Below, piece by piece: positions 1-9,200 of a stretch of DNA of 64,000 bases. The translations under genes and the position numbers were made by a program. The notes beneath the pieces are model-generated. The model was not told the origin of the DNA. It searched no databases and worked only from the letters and a program-made list of their open reading frames with translations. The DNA is taken from NCBI RefSeq assembly GCF_001477625.1, contig NZ_CP013692.1, forward strand, positions 3,596,001 to 3,660,000, written 5' to 3'. How positions within the stretch are numbered: the first letter of the stretch is position 1; the number at the start of each line of letters is the position of its first letter. The stretch comes from Paucibacter sp. KCTC 42545. GTDB lineage: Bacteria > Pseudomonadota > Gammaproteobacteria > Burkholderiales > Burkholderiaceae_C.

Positions 1-125
1 AAGTGCGCGCCGCCACCGCCACCTATCTGCGCGCCGCTTGGTACATCCTGGAGTCCATGGGCCTGGAAGCGGTGATTCCGCAGCGCCTGCAGAAAGCGGT
101 GGACCAGAGCACGATTTGCCGTTGA
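1..125 (+). CDS. C-terminal end of an unidentified protein (partial)
   Basis: An open frame runs in from the left edge (reading from base 3) and stops at TGA 123-125, giving about 40 residues that end in STICR. The stretch is helical and amphipathic (TYLRAAWYILESMG, then IPQRLQKAV). Codon use is GC-rich in third positions like the neighbouring genes, which is why I regard it as coding. Too little is visible to assign a family. The gene is co-directional with the PilZ gene, 140 bases downstream. Confidence 0.5.
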   Translation, partial: VRAATATYLRAAWYILESMGLEAVIPQRLQKAVDQSTICR

Positions 126-266
126 TTCGACTCTGATTGGCCGCCAACGGGCCCGCAGCACCAGCCGCCGCACGCCTCGCCCCAAATGCCCACGAATTTG
201 CTAGCAATTCAGTGCGCAGGCCGGGGCCCGGTCTGCTAGCATGATTTCAGCTTTTGGGAGCTTGCC

Positions 267-629
267 ATCAATACCGAACGCCGCCATTTCACCCGCGTCG
301 CCTTCGACGTCGAGGCCGAGTTGATCACCACTCATGAGCAGATTCAGGCGCATGTGCTTGACCTCTCACTGAAGGGCGCGCTGCTCAAGCTCCCGCACGC
401 CAAGTTCGTGACCCTGGGCCAGCCCTGCCTGCTCAAAATCACCCTGGCCGACAAGAGCACCACCATCGCCATGGCCGGTGAGCTGGCCCATGTCGAAGGC
501 GAGTCCGCCGGCCTGCTGTGCCGCAGCATCGACATCGAGAGCATCACCCACCTGCGCCGCCTGATCGAGATGAATCTGGGCGACGCGAGCTTGGTGGAGC
601 GCGAACTGATCGCGCTGATTGGTCACTGA
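267..629 (+). CDS. PilZ domain protein, apparent ATC start
   Basis: Small single-domain PilZ protein, expected to bind cyclic di-GMP in the cytoplasm. Both binding motifs are visible: the N-terminal RRxxxR (ERRHFTR, codons 276-296) and the DxSxxG motif (DLSLKG, just after base 357). The first conventional start codon in frame is TTG 321, but starting there would remove the RRxxxR motif. An in-frame stop lies at 237-239 and no ATG, GTG or TTG lies between it and the motif. A good Shine-Dalgarno (GGGAG, 256-260) sits six bases before ATC 267, giving INTERRHFTRV, close to the usual MxTERR start of PilZ proteins. I therefore place the start at ATC 267 (120 residues). A base substitution or sequencing error in an original ATG is the main alternative. 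Confidence 0.7.
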   Translation: MNTERRHFTRVAFDVEAELITTHEQIQAHVLDLSLKGALLKLPHAKFVTLGQPCLLKITLADKSTTIAMAGELAHVEGESAGLLCRSIDIESITHLRRLIEMNLGDASLVERELIALIGH

Positions 630-637
630 CCTGGTCG

Positions 638-1486
638 TCAAGCCAGGATAAATTTCCTCAAGACCGCAAACGCGGCGACCGGGTCATCGCGCCAGGCGCC
701 GTGGCCCACGCCTGGGAAAGTCACCAGCTGAGAGAACTCAGCGGGCAAAGCGGCAGCAATCTCGCGCGCATCCTCGGCCGGGCAGACCGGATCTTCCTCA
801 CCCGCCATCACCAGCACCGGACATTGCGCACCGGCCAGGCCGGGCAGCAAATTGAGATGCTGCTTTTCGCCGGCGACAAAATGCAGCAGGATGTCTTCAC
901 GCACCAGCGTTCGCTGCGCCGCCAGCGGATCGGCCGGCGCCGTCGTGTTGTAGAGGTGGCGGCAGCCGGCCCAGTAAGCGGCCCAGGTGGCCGGGTCGGG
1001 CCGGGTCCAAAAAGCTTCCGCCAAGGCGCGGGCTTGCGCGCCGCCGCGCTTCTCAAAACCATCGAGCTTGCGCCCTAGGCCCATATGGTGCGAGGTGCTG
1101 GACAAAATCACCTTGGCGGCATGTCCGGGATGGCGAGCGATGTAGTGCTGCGCCACAAAACCGCCGAACGATTGGCCCAGCACGATGGGTTTTTCGATGC
1201 CCAGGGCGTCGCACAGGCGCACCACATCGTCGGCCCAGGTGTCCAGCGTCCACTCACTCGGCGGCCGCTCATCGCTGCGGCCATGTCCGCGATGGTCGTA
1301 GTAAATGATTTGCGCAATATCCGCCAGCTGCGAGAAGCCTGGTTTGAAGGCGGCGTGGTCGAAGCCCGGCCCGCCGTGCATGCAAATCAGTGTGGGCTTC
1401 TCGCGCATCTGCGCGCCATCGGGCACCAGGCCCGGCCCTTGCACATCCACGAACAGGCGCACGCCCTGACCGATATCGATTCGCAT
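638..1486 (-). CDS. Alpha/beta hydrolase, proline iminopeptidase-like
   Basis: Serine hydrolase of the alpha/beta fold, 282 residues, likely cytoplasmic. It has the oxyanion-hole motif HGGPG (residues 37-41), the strand-turn YYDHRGHGRS, the nucleophile elbow GQSFGG (Ser106), a late acidic residue in GEEDPVCP and the catalytic histidine in GVGHGAW near the C-terminus. HGGPG plus DxRGxGxS is typical of proline iminopeptidases and related hydrolases; the substrate cannot be predicted. The frame extends further upstream, but ATG 1486 (MRIDIGQGVRLF) fits the family start and leaves the divergent oxidoreductase gene its own promoter region. It converges with the PilZ gene. Confidence 0.85.
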   Translation of the reverse strand: MRIDIGQGVRLFVDVQGPGLVPDGAQMREKPTLICMHGGPGFDHAAFKPGFSQLADIAQIIYYDHRGHGRSDERPPSEWTLDTWADDVVRLCDALGIEKPIVLGQSFGGFVAQHYIARHPGHAAKVILSSTSHHMGLGRKLDGFEKRGGAQARALAEAFWTRPDPATWAAYWAGCRHLYNTTAPADPLAAQRTLVREDILLHFVAGEKQHLNLLPGLAGAQCPVLVMAGEEDPVCPAEDAREIAAALPAEFSQLVTFPGVGHGAWRDDPVAAFAVLRKFILA

Positions 1487-1619
1487 ACCCACTCCAAGCG
1501 TCCAAAACCGGCAGTATGCCGCTGTCGCCTTGTTGACCCCGCGCCGTGGCCGGACGGCCCACAATCCGCCCCGAACCGTCATCCGCCGACCACTCTTTCT
1601 CAGCCATTTGGAGCCCGCC

Positions 1620-3764
1620 ATGTCCGAGCAAGTTCACTACCGCATCTGCCCGCTGTGCGAGGCCTGCTGCGGGCTCGAAATCCGCAGCGACGGACAGCAA
1701 GTCATCAGCATCCGCGGCGCCGAGCAAGACGTGCTGAGCGCAGGCTTCCTCTGCCCCAAGGGCGTCAGCCTGAAAGACTTGCACGAAGACCCCGACCGCC
1801 TGCGCCAGCCGCTGATCAAGCGCAACGGCCAGTTTGAGCCCGCCACTTGGGACGAAGCCTTGGCCGAAGTCGAGCGCCGACTGCTGCCGATTCTGCAAGC
1901 GCAGGGGCCCGACGCAGTTGCCGCCAGCATTGGCAACCCCGCCGTGCACAAGATCGGCCTGCTGGCCTACTTCCCGCGCCTGGCGCGCGCCCTGGGCAGC
2001 CGCAATATCTTCTCCGCCTCCACGCTGGACCAGATGCCCAAGCAGCTCAGCGCCGGCCTGATGTTCGGCCACTGGATGAGCGTCCCGGTGCCGGACCTGC
2101 CGCGCAGTGATTTGCTGCTGATCCTGGGCGCCAACCCCATGGTCAGCAATGGCAGCTTGTGGACCGTGCCGGACTACCGCGGCAAGGCCAAGGCCATGCG
2201 CGCACGCGGCGGCCGCATCGTCGTGATCGACCCGCGCCGCAGCGAAACCGCTCATGCTGCCGACGAATACCTGCCCATCCTGCCGGGCGGCGATGTGTTC
2301 TTGCTGCTGGGCCTGGTGCACACCTTGTTCGACGAGGGCTTGGTGAAGCTGCGCCATCTGGCCGAGCATGTGGCCGGGCTGGACGAGCTGCGCGCGGCCG
2401 TCAGCCCCTACCCGCCCGAGCGCATGGCCGCCGGCTGCGGCATCGAGGCTGCCACCCAGCGCCGCCTGGCACGCGAATTGGCGGCCGCACCACGGGCCGT
2501 GCTGTATGGCCGCATCGGCACCTGCACCCAGCGCTTTGGCACGCTCAATAGCTGGTTGATTGACGTCGTCAACATCCTGATCGGCCAGCTTGACTCAGAG
2601 GGCGGCGCCATGTTCCCCAAGGCCGCCGCCTTCGCCGCCAACACCCAGGGCAAGCCCGGCAGCGGCCGCGGCATCACCACCGGGCGTCGCCACAGCCGCG
2701 TCAGCCAGGCGCCCGAGGTCTATGGCGAGCTGCCGATGAATTGCCTGGCCGAAGAAATCGAAACGCCCGGCCCGGGCCAGGTGCGCGCCCTGATCAGCGT
2801 GGCCTGCAATCCGGTACTGTCGGCGCCTGACGGCCCACGCCTGTCCCGCGCGTTGGACGGCCTGGACTTCATGCTCAGTCTCGACATCTATCTGAACGAG
2901 ACCACCCGCCATGCGGATGTGATCCTGCCGGGCTTGTCGCCGCTGGAAGATCTGCACTTCGACATGGCCTTCCCGCAGCTGTCTTGGCGCAACCATGCGC
3001 GCTTCTCAGCGCCGGTGTTTGCCAAGCCCGCCGGGCAGCCGGCCGAATGGCAGATCCTGCTCAGGCTCGCGGCCATGGTCGAGGGTAAGGATTGGCGGCA
3101 GGACATTGAGGCACTCGAAGATGCCGCCTTCCCGCCCGACCCGGCCGCCCCCGAGTTGCGCGGGCCCGAGCGCCTGATCGACCAAGGCTTGCGCCATGGC
3201 CCCTATCGCCTCAGCCTTGCCGAAGTGCGCGCCACGCCGGGCGGCATTGACCTGGGGGAATTGCAGCCCCGCATTCCCGAGTTGCTGCGCACGCCCTCGG
3301 GCAAGATCGAACTGGCGCCGCCCAGCTTGCTGGCCGCCCTGCCCGAGGTCGACGCCGCCCTGGCTTTGCCAACGGAAGGCATGCGCCTGATCGGTCGGCG
3401 CGATATGCGCTCGGGCAATAGCTGGATGCACAACCTGCCGGTGCTGGCCAAGGGGCCGATGCGCTGCACCCTGCTGGTCAACCCGGCCGACGCGCAGCGC
3501 TTAGGGCTGCAAGAAGGTGGAATGGCCACCGTGAGCAATGCCAGCGCCAGCCTGCAAGCCCAGGTCAGCCTGAGTGCGGACATGATGGCCGGCGTGGTCA
3601 GCCTGCCGCATGGCTGGGGCCATGACCTGCCCGGCATGCAGCTCAATCTGGCCGGCGAACGGCCTGGCATCAATATGAATGCCCTGATCGGCGAGGGCCA
3701 GCGCGACATGCTGTCGGGCAATGCGGTGTTGTCGGGCATTGCCGTCAATGTGCAGGCCGCTTGA
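1620..3764 (+). CDS. Molybdopterin-dependent oxidoreductase (formate dehydrogenase/BisC superfamily)
   Basis: Large cytoplasmic Mo-bis-MGD oxidoreductase of the DMSO-reductase superfamily, 714 residues. The N-terminus carries a [4Fe-4S] site CxxCxxxC-x27-C (Cys10, Cys13, Cys17, Cys45 in GFLCPKG). The molybdopterin domain follows (ILGANPMVSN, VVIDPRRSETA, LPILPGGD) and a C-terminal dinucleotide-binding domain ends the protein (LLVNPADAQRLGLQEGG, VSLPHGWGHD). There is no Tat signal. No electron-transfer subunit, FdhD or cofactor-biosynthesis gene adjoins it, so substrate and partner are unknown. The start at ATG 1620 immediately precedes the iron-sulfur motif; the frame is open further upstream but there it overlaps the divergent hydrolase gene. 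Confidence 0.85.
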   Translation: MSEQVHYRICPLCEACCGLEIRSDGQQVISIRGAEQDVLSAGFLCPKGVSLKDLHEDPDRLRQPLIKRNGQFEPATWDEALAEVERRLLPILQAQGPDAVAASIGNPAVHKIGLLAYFPRLARALGSRNIFSASTLDQMPKQLSAGLMFGHWMSVPVPDLPRSDLLLILGANPMVSNGSLWTVPDYRGKAKAMRARGGRIVVIDPRRSETAHAADEYLPILPGGDVFLLLGLVHTLFDEGLVKLRHLAEHVAGLDELRAAVSPYPPERMAAGCGIEAATQRRLARELAAAPRAVLYGRIGTCTQRFGTLNSWLIDVVNILIGQLDSEGGAMFPKAAAFAANTQGKPGSGRGITTGRRHSRVSQAPEVYGELPMNCLAEEIETPGPGQVRALISVACNPVLSAPDGPRLSRALDGLDFMLSLDIYLNETTRHADVILPGLSPLEDLHFDMAFPQLSWRNHARFSAPVFAKPAGQPAEWQILLRLAAMVEGKDWRQDIEALEDAAFPPDPAAPELRGPERLIDQGLRHGPYRLSLAEVRATPGGIDLGELQPRIPELLRTPSGKIELAPPSLLAALPEVDAALALPTEGMRLIGRRDMRSGNSWMHNLPVLAKGPMRCTLLVNPADAQRLGLQEGGMATVSNASASLQAQVSLSADMMAGVVSLPHGWGHDLPGMQLNLAGERPGINMNALIGEGQRDMLSGNAVLSGIAVNVQAA

Positions 3765-4013
3765 TTTCAGCGCGCACCATCTTGACCCATCGCAAAGAAT
3801 CATTTAGGAAAATCAGCGCCGCTGTGTTAGACTTCAAGGCATAGATACGCACAAGACCGTTTCTTCAAGGTCTTCAATCTGCAGCCACCGCAGTACGTTC
3901 GCGACCCGGCTCGCTTCAGTTTCAACTCCCCGTTTGACTGTTCTTGAGTGTTTCTGTCCTTGCAGGCTGTGTAGCCGCGAGGTGGTTTTTATTTAGTTTC
4001 AAAAGGAACAATC
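3765..4013 (+). promoter_or_regulatory. Long leader region of the cold-shock gene
   Basis: A 249-base stretch without a gene precedes the cold-shock gene. It is more AT-rich than its surroundings in parts (for example around 3795-3850 and 3985-4000) and ends in a clear Shine-Dalgarno, AAAAGGA at 4001-4007. Long, structured 5' untranslated regions are known for cspA-family mRNAs, where they act as thermosensors; that this one behaves so is inference. Confidence 0.45.
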
Positions 4014-4229
4014 ATGACGACAATGCAAACTGGTACCGTGAAGTGGTTCGACGACGGCAAGGGCTTCGGCTTCATCACGCCTGAAGACGGCTCCAAGGAT
4101 CTGTTCGCCCACCACAGCGAAATCCGCAACAACGGCGGCTTCCGCACGCTGGCTGAGAACCAAAAGGTTGAATTCGAAGTCAAGCAAGGCCCCAAGGGTC
4201 TGCAAGCTTCGAACATCCGCGCTCTGTAA
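4014..4229 (+). CDS. Cold-shock protein, CspA family
   Basis: Single cold-shock domain protein of 71 residues, an RNA/ssDNA chaperone that melts mRNA structure. It opens [18 protein letters not shown] and contains RNP1 (KGFGFI) and RNP2 (DLFAHH), and ends in [10 protein letters not shown]. This is the full length for the family (65-72). ATG 4014 has the Shine-Dalgarno AAAAGGA six bases ahead; ATG 4023 (MQTG) is an alternative and matches shorter homologues. It has its own leader and its own terminator, so it is probably monocistronic. Confidence 0.95.
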   Translation: MTTMQTGTVKWFDDGKGFGFITPEDGSKDLFAHHSEIRNNGGFRTLAENQKVEFEVKQGPKGLQASNIRAL

Positions 4230-4237
4230 TTAGCGCC

Positions 4238-4314
4238 GGGCAGCGCTTGTCGCTGCCCACACTCGACGCGTGAGCGTCGGGCTTAAAAAGGCACCCTCCG
4301 GGGTGCTTTGTTTT
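4238..4314 (+). terminator. Rho-independent terminator after the cold-shock gene, preceded by two more hairpins
   Basis: Three consecutive stem-loops lie just behind the cold-shock stop codon: GGGCAGCG/CGCTGCCC (4238-4258), CGACGC/GCGTCG (4264-4279), and GCACCC-TCCG-GGGTGC (4291-4306) followed by TTTGTTTT. The last has the classical terminator form. The first two may stabilise the 3' end. Confidence 0.8.
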
Positions 4315-4503
4315 ACTTCATTGATTTGCCCAGACCACAAAGAACAAAGGCAAGCAGTAAAGCTTTGAAAGTACTGGCCTCCCAAGCCATGTCCTGTCCG
4401 TTCGAGGCCTCGAAGACTCACGGACCGTTGCACCCGCCATGCTGCAACTTCCCTTCGCCATACCGCATCTGAAGATTGCTTCGGGTGCACACCTCTATGA
4501 AAA

Positions 4504-4725
4504 ATGCATAAGAAAACAAGCATTGAGGTGGGCAAATATCTTGTCTCACCCATTATCAAAACCCAAGACGACGGCAGCTTTGCAGCAGCAGTCTCCATTC
4601 GCTCCGGCTCCGGCATGGCCAGCCATGACCGTGTGATGCGCTTCACGCGCCGCTTCCTGAGCCAGCGCGCTGCGGTACGCTACGCCACGGCCGAAGGCCT
4701 GGCATGGATCAAGGCCGTGCACTGA
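4504..4725 (+). CDS. Small conserved hypothetical protein
   Basis: Encodes 73 residues, basic and without membrane segments: KYLVSPIIKTQDDGSFAAAV then SIRSGSGMASHDRVMRFTRR, ending WIKAVH. The layout (a strand-rich N-terminal half and an arginine-rich middle with an aromatic helix) recalls short hypothetical proteins of Burkholderiales, but I cannot name a function. No strong Shine-Dalgarno precedes ATG 4504, and a four-codon reading frame (ATG 4498 to TAA 4512) overlaps the start. A bidirectional hairpin terminator lies 50 bases downstream. The region between the cold-shock terminator and this gene (4315-4503) shows nothing recognisable. Confidence 0.6.
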   Translation: MHKKTSIEVGKYLVSPIIKTQDDGSFAAAVSIRSGSGMASHDRVMRFTRRFLSQRAAVRYATAEGLAWIKAVH

Positions 4726-4773
4726 TCGCGGCCTGAGCCGCTGCCACCCACTCACTGCGGTGGCGAACAACAA

Positions 4774-4797
4774 AAAGGGCTCCCGAGGGAGCCCTTT
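4774..4797 (-). terminator. Hairpin terminator between the small gene and the efflux operon
   Basis: A 10-bp stem AAAGGGCTCC / GGAGCCCTTT with loop CGAG. Read on the minus strand it ends in CCCTTTTTG, so it best serves the efflux operon that stops at 4839. It may work in both directions. Confidence 0.8.
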
Positions 4798-4838
4798 GCC
4801 GTTTCAGAGCAAGCCGAGAACTCGGCCTCCCTCAGGCA

Positions 4839-6254
4839 TCAGCTCTTGTCAGCCGCCGGCGCAGCAACGCCGCCGCCCAAGGCCTTGTAGAGATTGACGC
4901 CGTTGAGCAGGGTTGCCAGACGCACCTGCACCAAAGCCTGCTCCGACGCGAAGCTGGCGCGTTGCGCATCCAGCCATTCCAGGCTGTTGGACGCCCCGTT
5001 GGCGTAGCGCAGATTCACCAGACGCAAGCGCTCGGCCTCAGCCTTGGCTTGCGCGCTTTGCGCTTGCAATTGCTCACCGTAGGTGGCGCGGCCAGCCAAG
5101 CCGTCGGCCACTTCACGGAAGGCAGTCTGCACCGCCTTTTCGTACTGCGCCACGGCAATGCCCTGCGCCGCCTTGGCCGAATCCAGATTGGCCTGGTTGC
5201 GGCCGGCGTCGAAGATGGGCATCAAGGCTTGGCCGGTGATGGTCCAGACCGAGTTCTTGAACAACTCCGACAAGGCCGAACTGGCAGTGCCGTAGTTCGT
5301 CGTCAGCAAGATGCTCGGGAAGAAAGCCGCGCGTGCCGCACCGATATTGGCATTGGCCGCCATCAGCTGGGCCTCGGCCTGGCGCACATCGGGCCGCGCC
5401 ACCAGGACCTCAGACGGCAAGCCGGCCGGCACATCCGCCAGGGACTGCGCCGCCAGGCTCAACCCGGCCGGCAAGTTCGCTGGCAGAGGCTGCCCCAACA
5501 GCAAGGCCAGCGCATTCTCATCCTGCGCCAGATTGCGCTTGGCCTGGGCCAAGCTCGCCAAAGCGGAGGAGTGCGCCGACTGCTCGCTGCTGTATTCCAG
5601 CGCCGAGGCAGCGCCGCCGTCGAACTTCAGGCGCATCAGGCGCAGAGATTCGCCGCGCGTGGCCACGGTGTCTTGCGAGAGCTTGAGCAATTCACCGTCG
5701 GCCACCCAGGCCAGATAGGCCGAAGCAACGCCAGCGACCAGCGAGATCTGCGCGGCGCGACTGCCCTCGGCCGTAGCCAGATAGCGCGCTGCGGCCGCAT
5801 CGCTGAGGTTCTTGACGCGGCCCCACAGGTCCAGCTCATAGGCCGTGATCTGCAAGCCAGCCTGATAGCTATTGACGTTATTGCCCTTGCTGTCAGGGGC
5901 GCGCGAACCCTGCACGCCGACGCCCACAGTGGGCCAGCGATTCGAGTCGGCCACGCCCGCCAAGGCACGCGCTTGCTCCACATTGAGCAGGGCCACGCGC
6001 AGATCGCGGTTGTTTTCCAGCGCCAGCTTGATCAGCTCACGCAAGCGGGCATCGCTGCCGTAGAAGTTCTGCCAAGGCAGCTCAGCGGCGGCCGGGCCGC
6101 TTCCCTTGACGGTCGCGGGTGTGGCCGACCAAGCTTGTGCCACCGGCGCGGCCGGCCGCTCGTTCTTGGGCGCCAGCGAACCGCAGGCACTCAAGGCCAG
6201 GGCGGCTGCCGCAACCGCGACGATGTTCAGAGGTGATGAATTCAATCGGCTCAT
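4839..6254 (-). CDS. RND efflux outer-membrane lipoprotein, OprM/NodT family
   Basis: Outer-membrane channel of a tripartite drug efflux pump, 471 residues. ATG 6254 gives a lipoprotein signal, MSRLNSSPLNIVAVAAAALA followed by the lipobox LSAC (acylated Cys24). The body shows the two tandem TolC/OprM repeats with long coiled-coil segments (YLAWVADGELLKLSQDTV; EKAVQTAFREVADGLAGR). Length is typical for OprM homologues. It starts one base after the stop of the pump gene and is the last gene of the operon adaptor-pump-channel. A hairpin terminator follows. Confidence 0.92.
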   Translation of the reverse strand: MSRLNSSPLNIVAVAAAALALSACGSLAPKNERPAAPVAQAWSATPATVKGSGPAAAELPWQNFYGSDARLRELIKLALENNRDLRVALLNVEQARALAGVADSNRWPTVGVGVQGSRAPDSKGNNVNSYQAGLQITAYELDLWGRVKNLSDAAAARYLATAEGSRAAQISLVAGVASAYLAWVADGELLKLSQDTVATRGESLRLMRLKFDGGAASALEYSSEQSAHSSALASLAQAKRNLAQDENALALLLGQPLPANLPAGLSLAAQSLADVPAGLPSEVLVARPDVRQAEAQLMAANANIGAARAAFFPSILLTTNYGTASSALSELFKNSVWTITGQALMPIFDAGRNQANLDSAKAAQGIAVAQYEKAVQTAFREVADGLAGRATYGEQLQAQSAQAKAEAERLRLVNLRYANGASNSLEWLDAQRASFASEQALVQVRLATLLNGVNLYKALGGGVAAPAADKS

Positions 6255-6255
6255 T

Positions 6256-9200
6256 TCAATGCTCCTCCGTGCGGGGGAGTGTCGGTTTGTCGCTACTGAT
6301 CTTGTGCACATTGGCGGCACCCGGCGGAGCCTTGAAGATGCGGCGCACCACGTAGAAGAAGATCGGCACAAACAACACAGCCAAGAAGGTGGCCGTCAAC
6401 ATGCCGCCCATCACGCCGGTGCCGATGGCACGCTGGCTGGCCGAACCTGCGCCGGAGGCGAAGTACAGCGGCAACACGCCCAAGATGAAGGCCATCGAGG
6501 TCATGATGATGGGGCGGAAGCGCAGATGGCAGGCCTCCAGAATGGACTCCACCAGACCCTTGCCCTCGGCCTGCAGGTCCTTGGCGAACTCGATGATCAG
6601 AATCGCGTTCTTGGCCGACAAGCCAATCACCGTGATCAGGCCCACCTTGAAGTACACGTCGTTCGGCATGCCACGGAAGGTCATGCCCAGCAGCGCACCC
6701 AAGATACCCAGGGGCACCACCAGCAAGACCGACAGCGGGATCGACCAGCTTTCGTACAAAGCAGCCAGGCACAAGAACACGGCCAGCAGAGAGAAGGCCA
6801 GCAGCACGGTCGCTTGCGAGCCCGAGAGCTTTTCTTCGCGCGACAAGCCGGTCCACTCGAAGCCGATGCCCTTGGGCAGCTTCTGCGCCATTTGCTCCAG
6901 TTCCTTCATCACATCGCCGGTGGAGGCGCCGGGGGCGGCATCACCTGCCAAGCGCATGGCGGGGTAGCCGTTGTAGCGCACAGCCTGGGTCTGACCTGTG
7001 ATCCAGTGCGCATGGGCGAAGGCCGACAAAGGCACGTTCTGGCCCTGCGCATTGATGGCGTTGAGGCGCAGGATGTCGTCGGGCTGCATACGCGATGCCA
7101 CATCAGCCTGCACGATCACGCGCTGCAGTCGGCCGGCGTTGGGGAAGTCGTTCACATAAGACGAGCCCAGCGTCGTGCCGATCACATTGGCCACCGACTC
7201 GTAGCTCACGCCCAGGGCGTTGGCCTTGTCGCGGTCAATATCAACCTGCAATTGCGGCGCGTCTTCCAAGCCATCGGGGCGCATGCCAACAATCTTCTTG
7301 TTTTGCGATGCCATGCCCAGCATTTGATTACGGGCATTCAGCAAGGCCTCGTGGCCCAGATTGCCACGGTCTTGCAAGCGCAGCGCAAAGCCGGTGGCAT
7401 TGCCCAACTCAGGAATGGGTGGCGGGCTCAGCGGGTAGATGAAGGCATCACGCACCTGGCCCATCATGGCGCCAAAGGCGCGGCCTGCCAGCGCCGAGGC
7501 GCTGTGCTGCGGGCCGACACGCTCTTCCCAAGGCTTCAGCGGCACGAACACCAGCGCGGCATTCTGACCCTGACCCGAGAAGGAGAAACCGATCACGCCG
7601 ATGGTGGCTTCCACCTCGGGCTGCTTGAGCATGAAGTCTTCCACATGCTTGACGGCGGCCTCGGTACGGTTGGCCGTCGCACCCGGCGGCAGCTGCACGT
7701 TCACGATCAGATAGCCCTGGTCTTCATTGGGTAGGAAAGAGGTGGGCATGCGCACATACATCCAGCCCACAGCCGCCAGCACCGCGGCGTAAACAATCAG
7801 CATGCGGCCGCTGCGCTTGAGCAGCTTGGCAACCCAGCCTTCATAGCCCTTGGCGGTACGCGAGAAACCACGGTTGAACCAACCGAAGAAGCCGCGCTTC
7901 TCGTGGTGATGACCGGCTTCCACTGGCTTGAGCAAGGTGGCGCACAGGGCCGGGGTCAGCGTCAAAGCCATCAGCGCGGACAGCAGCATGGACGCCACCA
8001 TCGCCAGCGAGAACTGACGATAGATATTGCCCACCGAGCCGGAGAAGAAGGCCATCGGCACGAACACCGACACCAGCACCACGGTGATGCCGATGATGGC
8101 GCCGGAGATCTGCGTCATGGCCTTGCGGGTGGCCTCCAGCGGTGACAGGCCCTCCTCGCTCATAATGCGCTCGACGTTCTCCACCACCACGATGGCATCG
8201 TCCACCAAGATACCGATGGCCAGCACCATGCCGAACAAGGTCAGCACGTTGATCGAGAAGCCCAGCGTCAACATCACGCCGAAAGTACCCAGCAGCGCGA
8301 TGGGCACCACCAGGGTCGGGATCAAGGTGTAGCGCCAGTTCTGCAAGAACAAGAACATCACCAGGAACACCAGCAACACGGCCTCGCCCAGGGTCTCCAC
8401 CACTTGGTGGATCGACACCTTGACGAACTTGGACGAGTCGTAAGGAATCTCGTAGACCACACCCTCGGGGAAGAACTTCTGCAACTGCAGCATGCGGTCC
8501 TTGACCGCGGTGGCCGCCGCCAAGGCATTGCCGCTGGGCGCCAGCTGGATACCAATACCGGTGGCCGGCTGACCGTTCAGGCGCGAGTAAGTGCCGTAGC
8601 TCTGGCCACCCAATTCGATCCGCGCCACATCCTTCAGGCGGACGCTGGAGCCGTCGGTGTTGGCGCGCAAAACGATGTTCTCGAACTGCGTCGTGTTTTC
8701 CAACTGACCATTGACCACCACCGTGGCCGACATGGTCTGGCTGCTGAGGTTGGGCAGGTCGCCGATGACACCGGCCGGCGTCAAGGCATTCTGGTTGCGG
8801 ATGGCGGCATTGACCTCGGCCGGGCTGAGCTTGTAGCTCAGCAGCTTGGCGGGATCCAGCCAGATGCGCATGGCGCGCTCGGTACCGAAGAGCTGCGCCT
8901 GGCCGATGCCGGGAATGCGCTGCAACTCGGGCACGATAGAACGGGCGGCATAGTCACCCAGCGAGATCGGGTCTTTGGTGCCGTCCTTGCTGGACAAGGT
9001 CACGAACAACAAGAAGTTGTTCTGCGCCTTGTCGACCCGCACGCCTTGCTGCGTCACCGCAGCAGGCAGGCGCGGCGAAGCGCGCGACAAGCGGTTCTGC
9101 ACATCGACCTGAGCCAGGTCGATATTGGTGTTGGCCTCAAAGGTGATGGTGATGGCACCGGTGCCATTGGCCTGGGAGGTGGACTCCATATAGGCCAGGC

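Noticed and set aside
1085..1837. Plus-strand open frame across the hydrolase gene and the oxidoreductase start
   Set aside because: It is antisense to a hydrolase with all catalytic motifs and then out of frame with the oxidoreductase.
4498..4512. Four-codon frame overlapping the small gene start as a regulatory leader peptide
   Set aside because: Too short and without a ribosome-binding site; no attenuator structure is visible.
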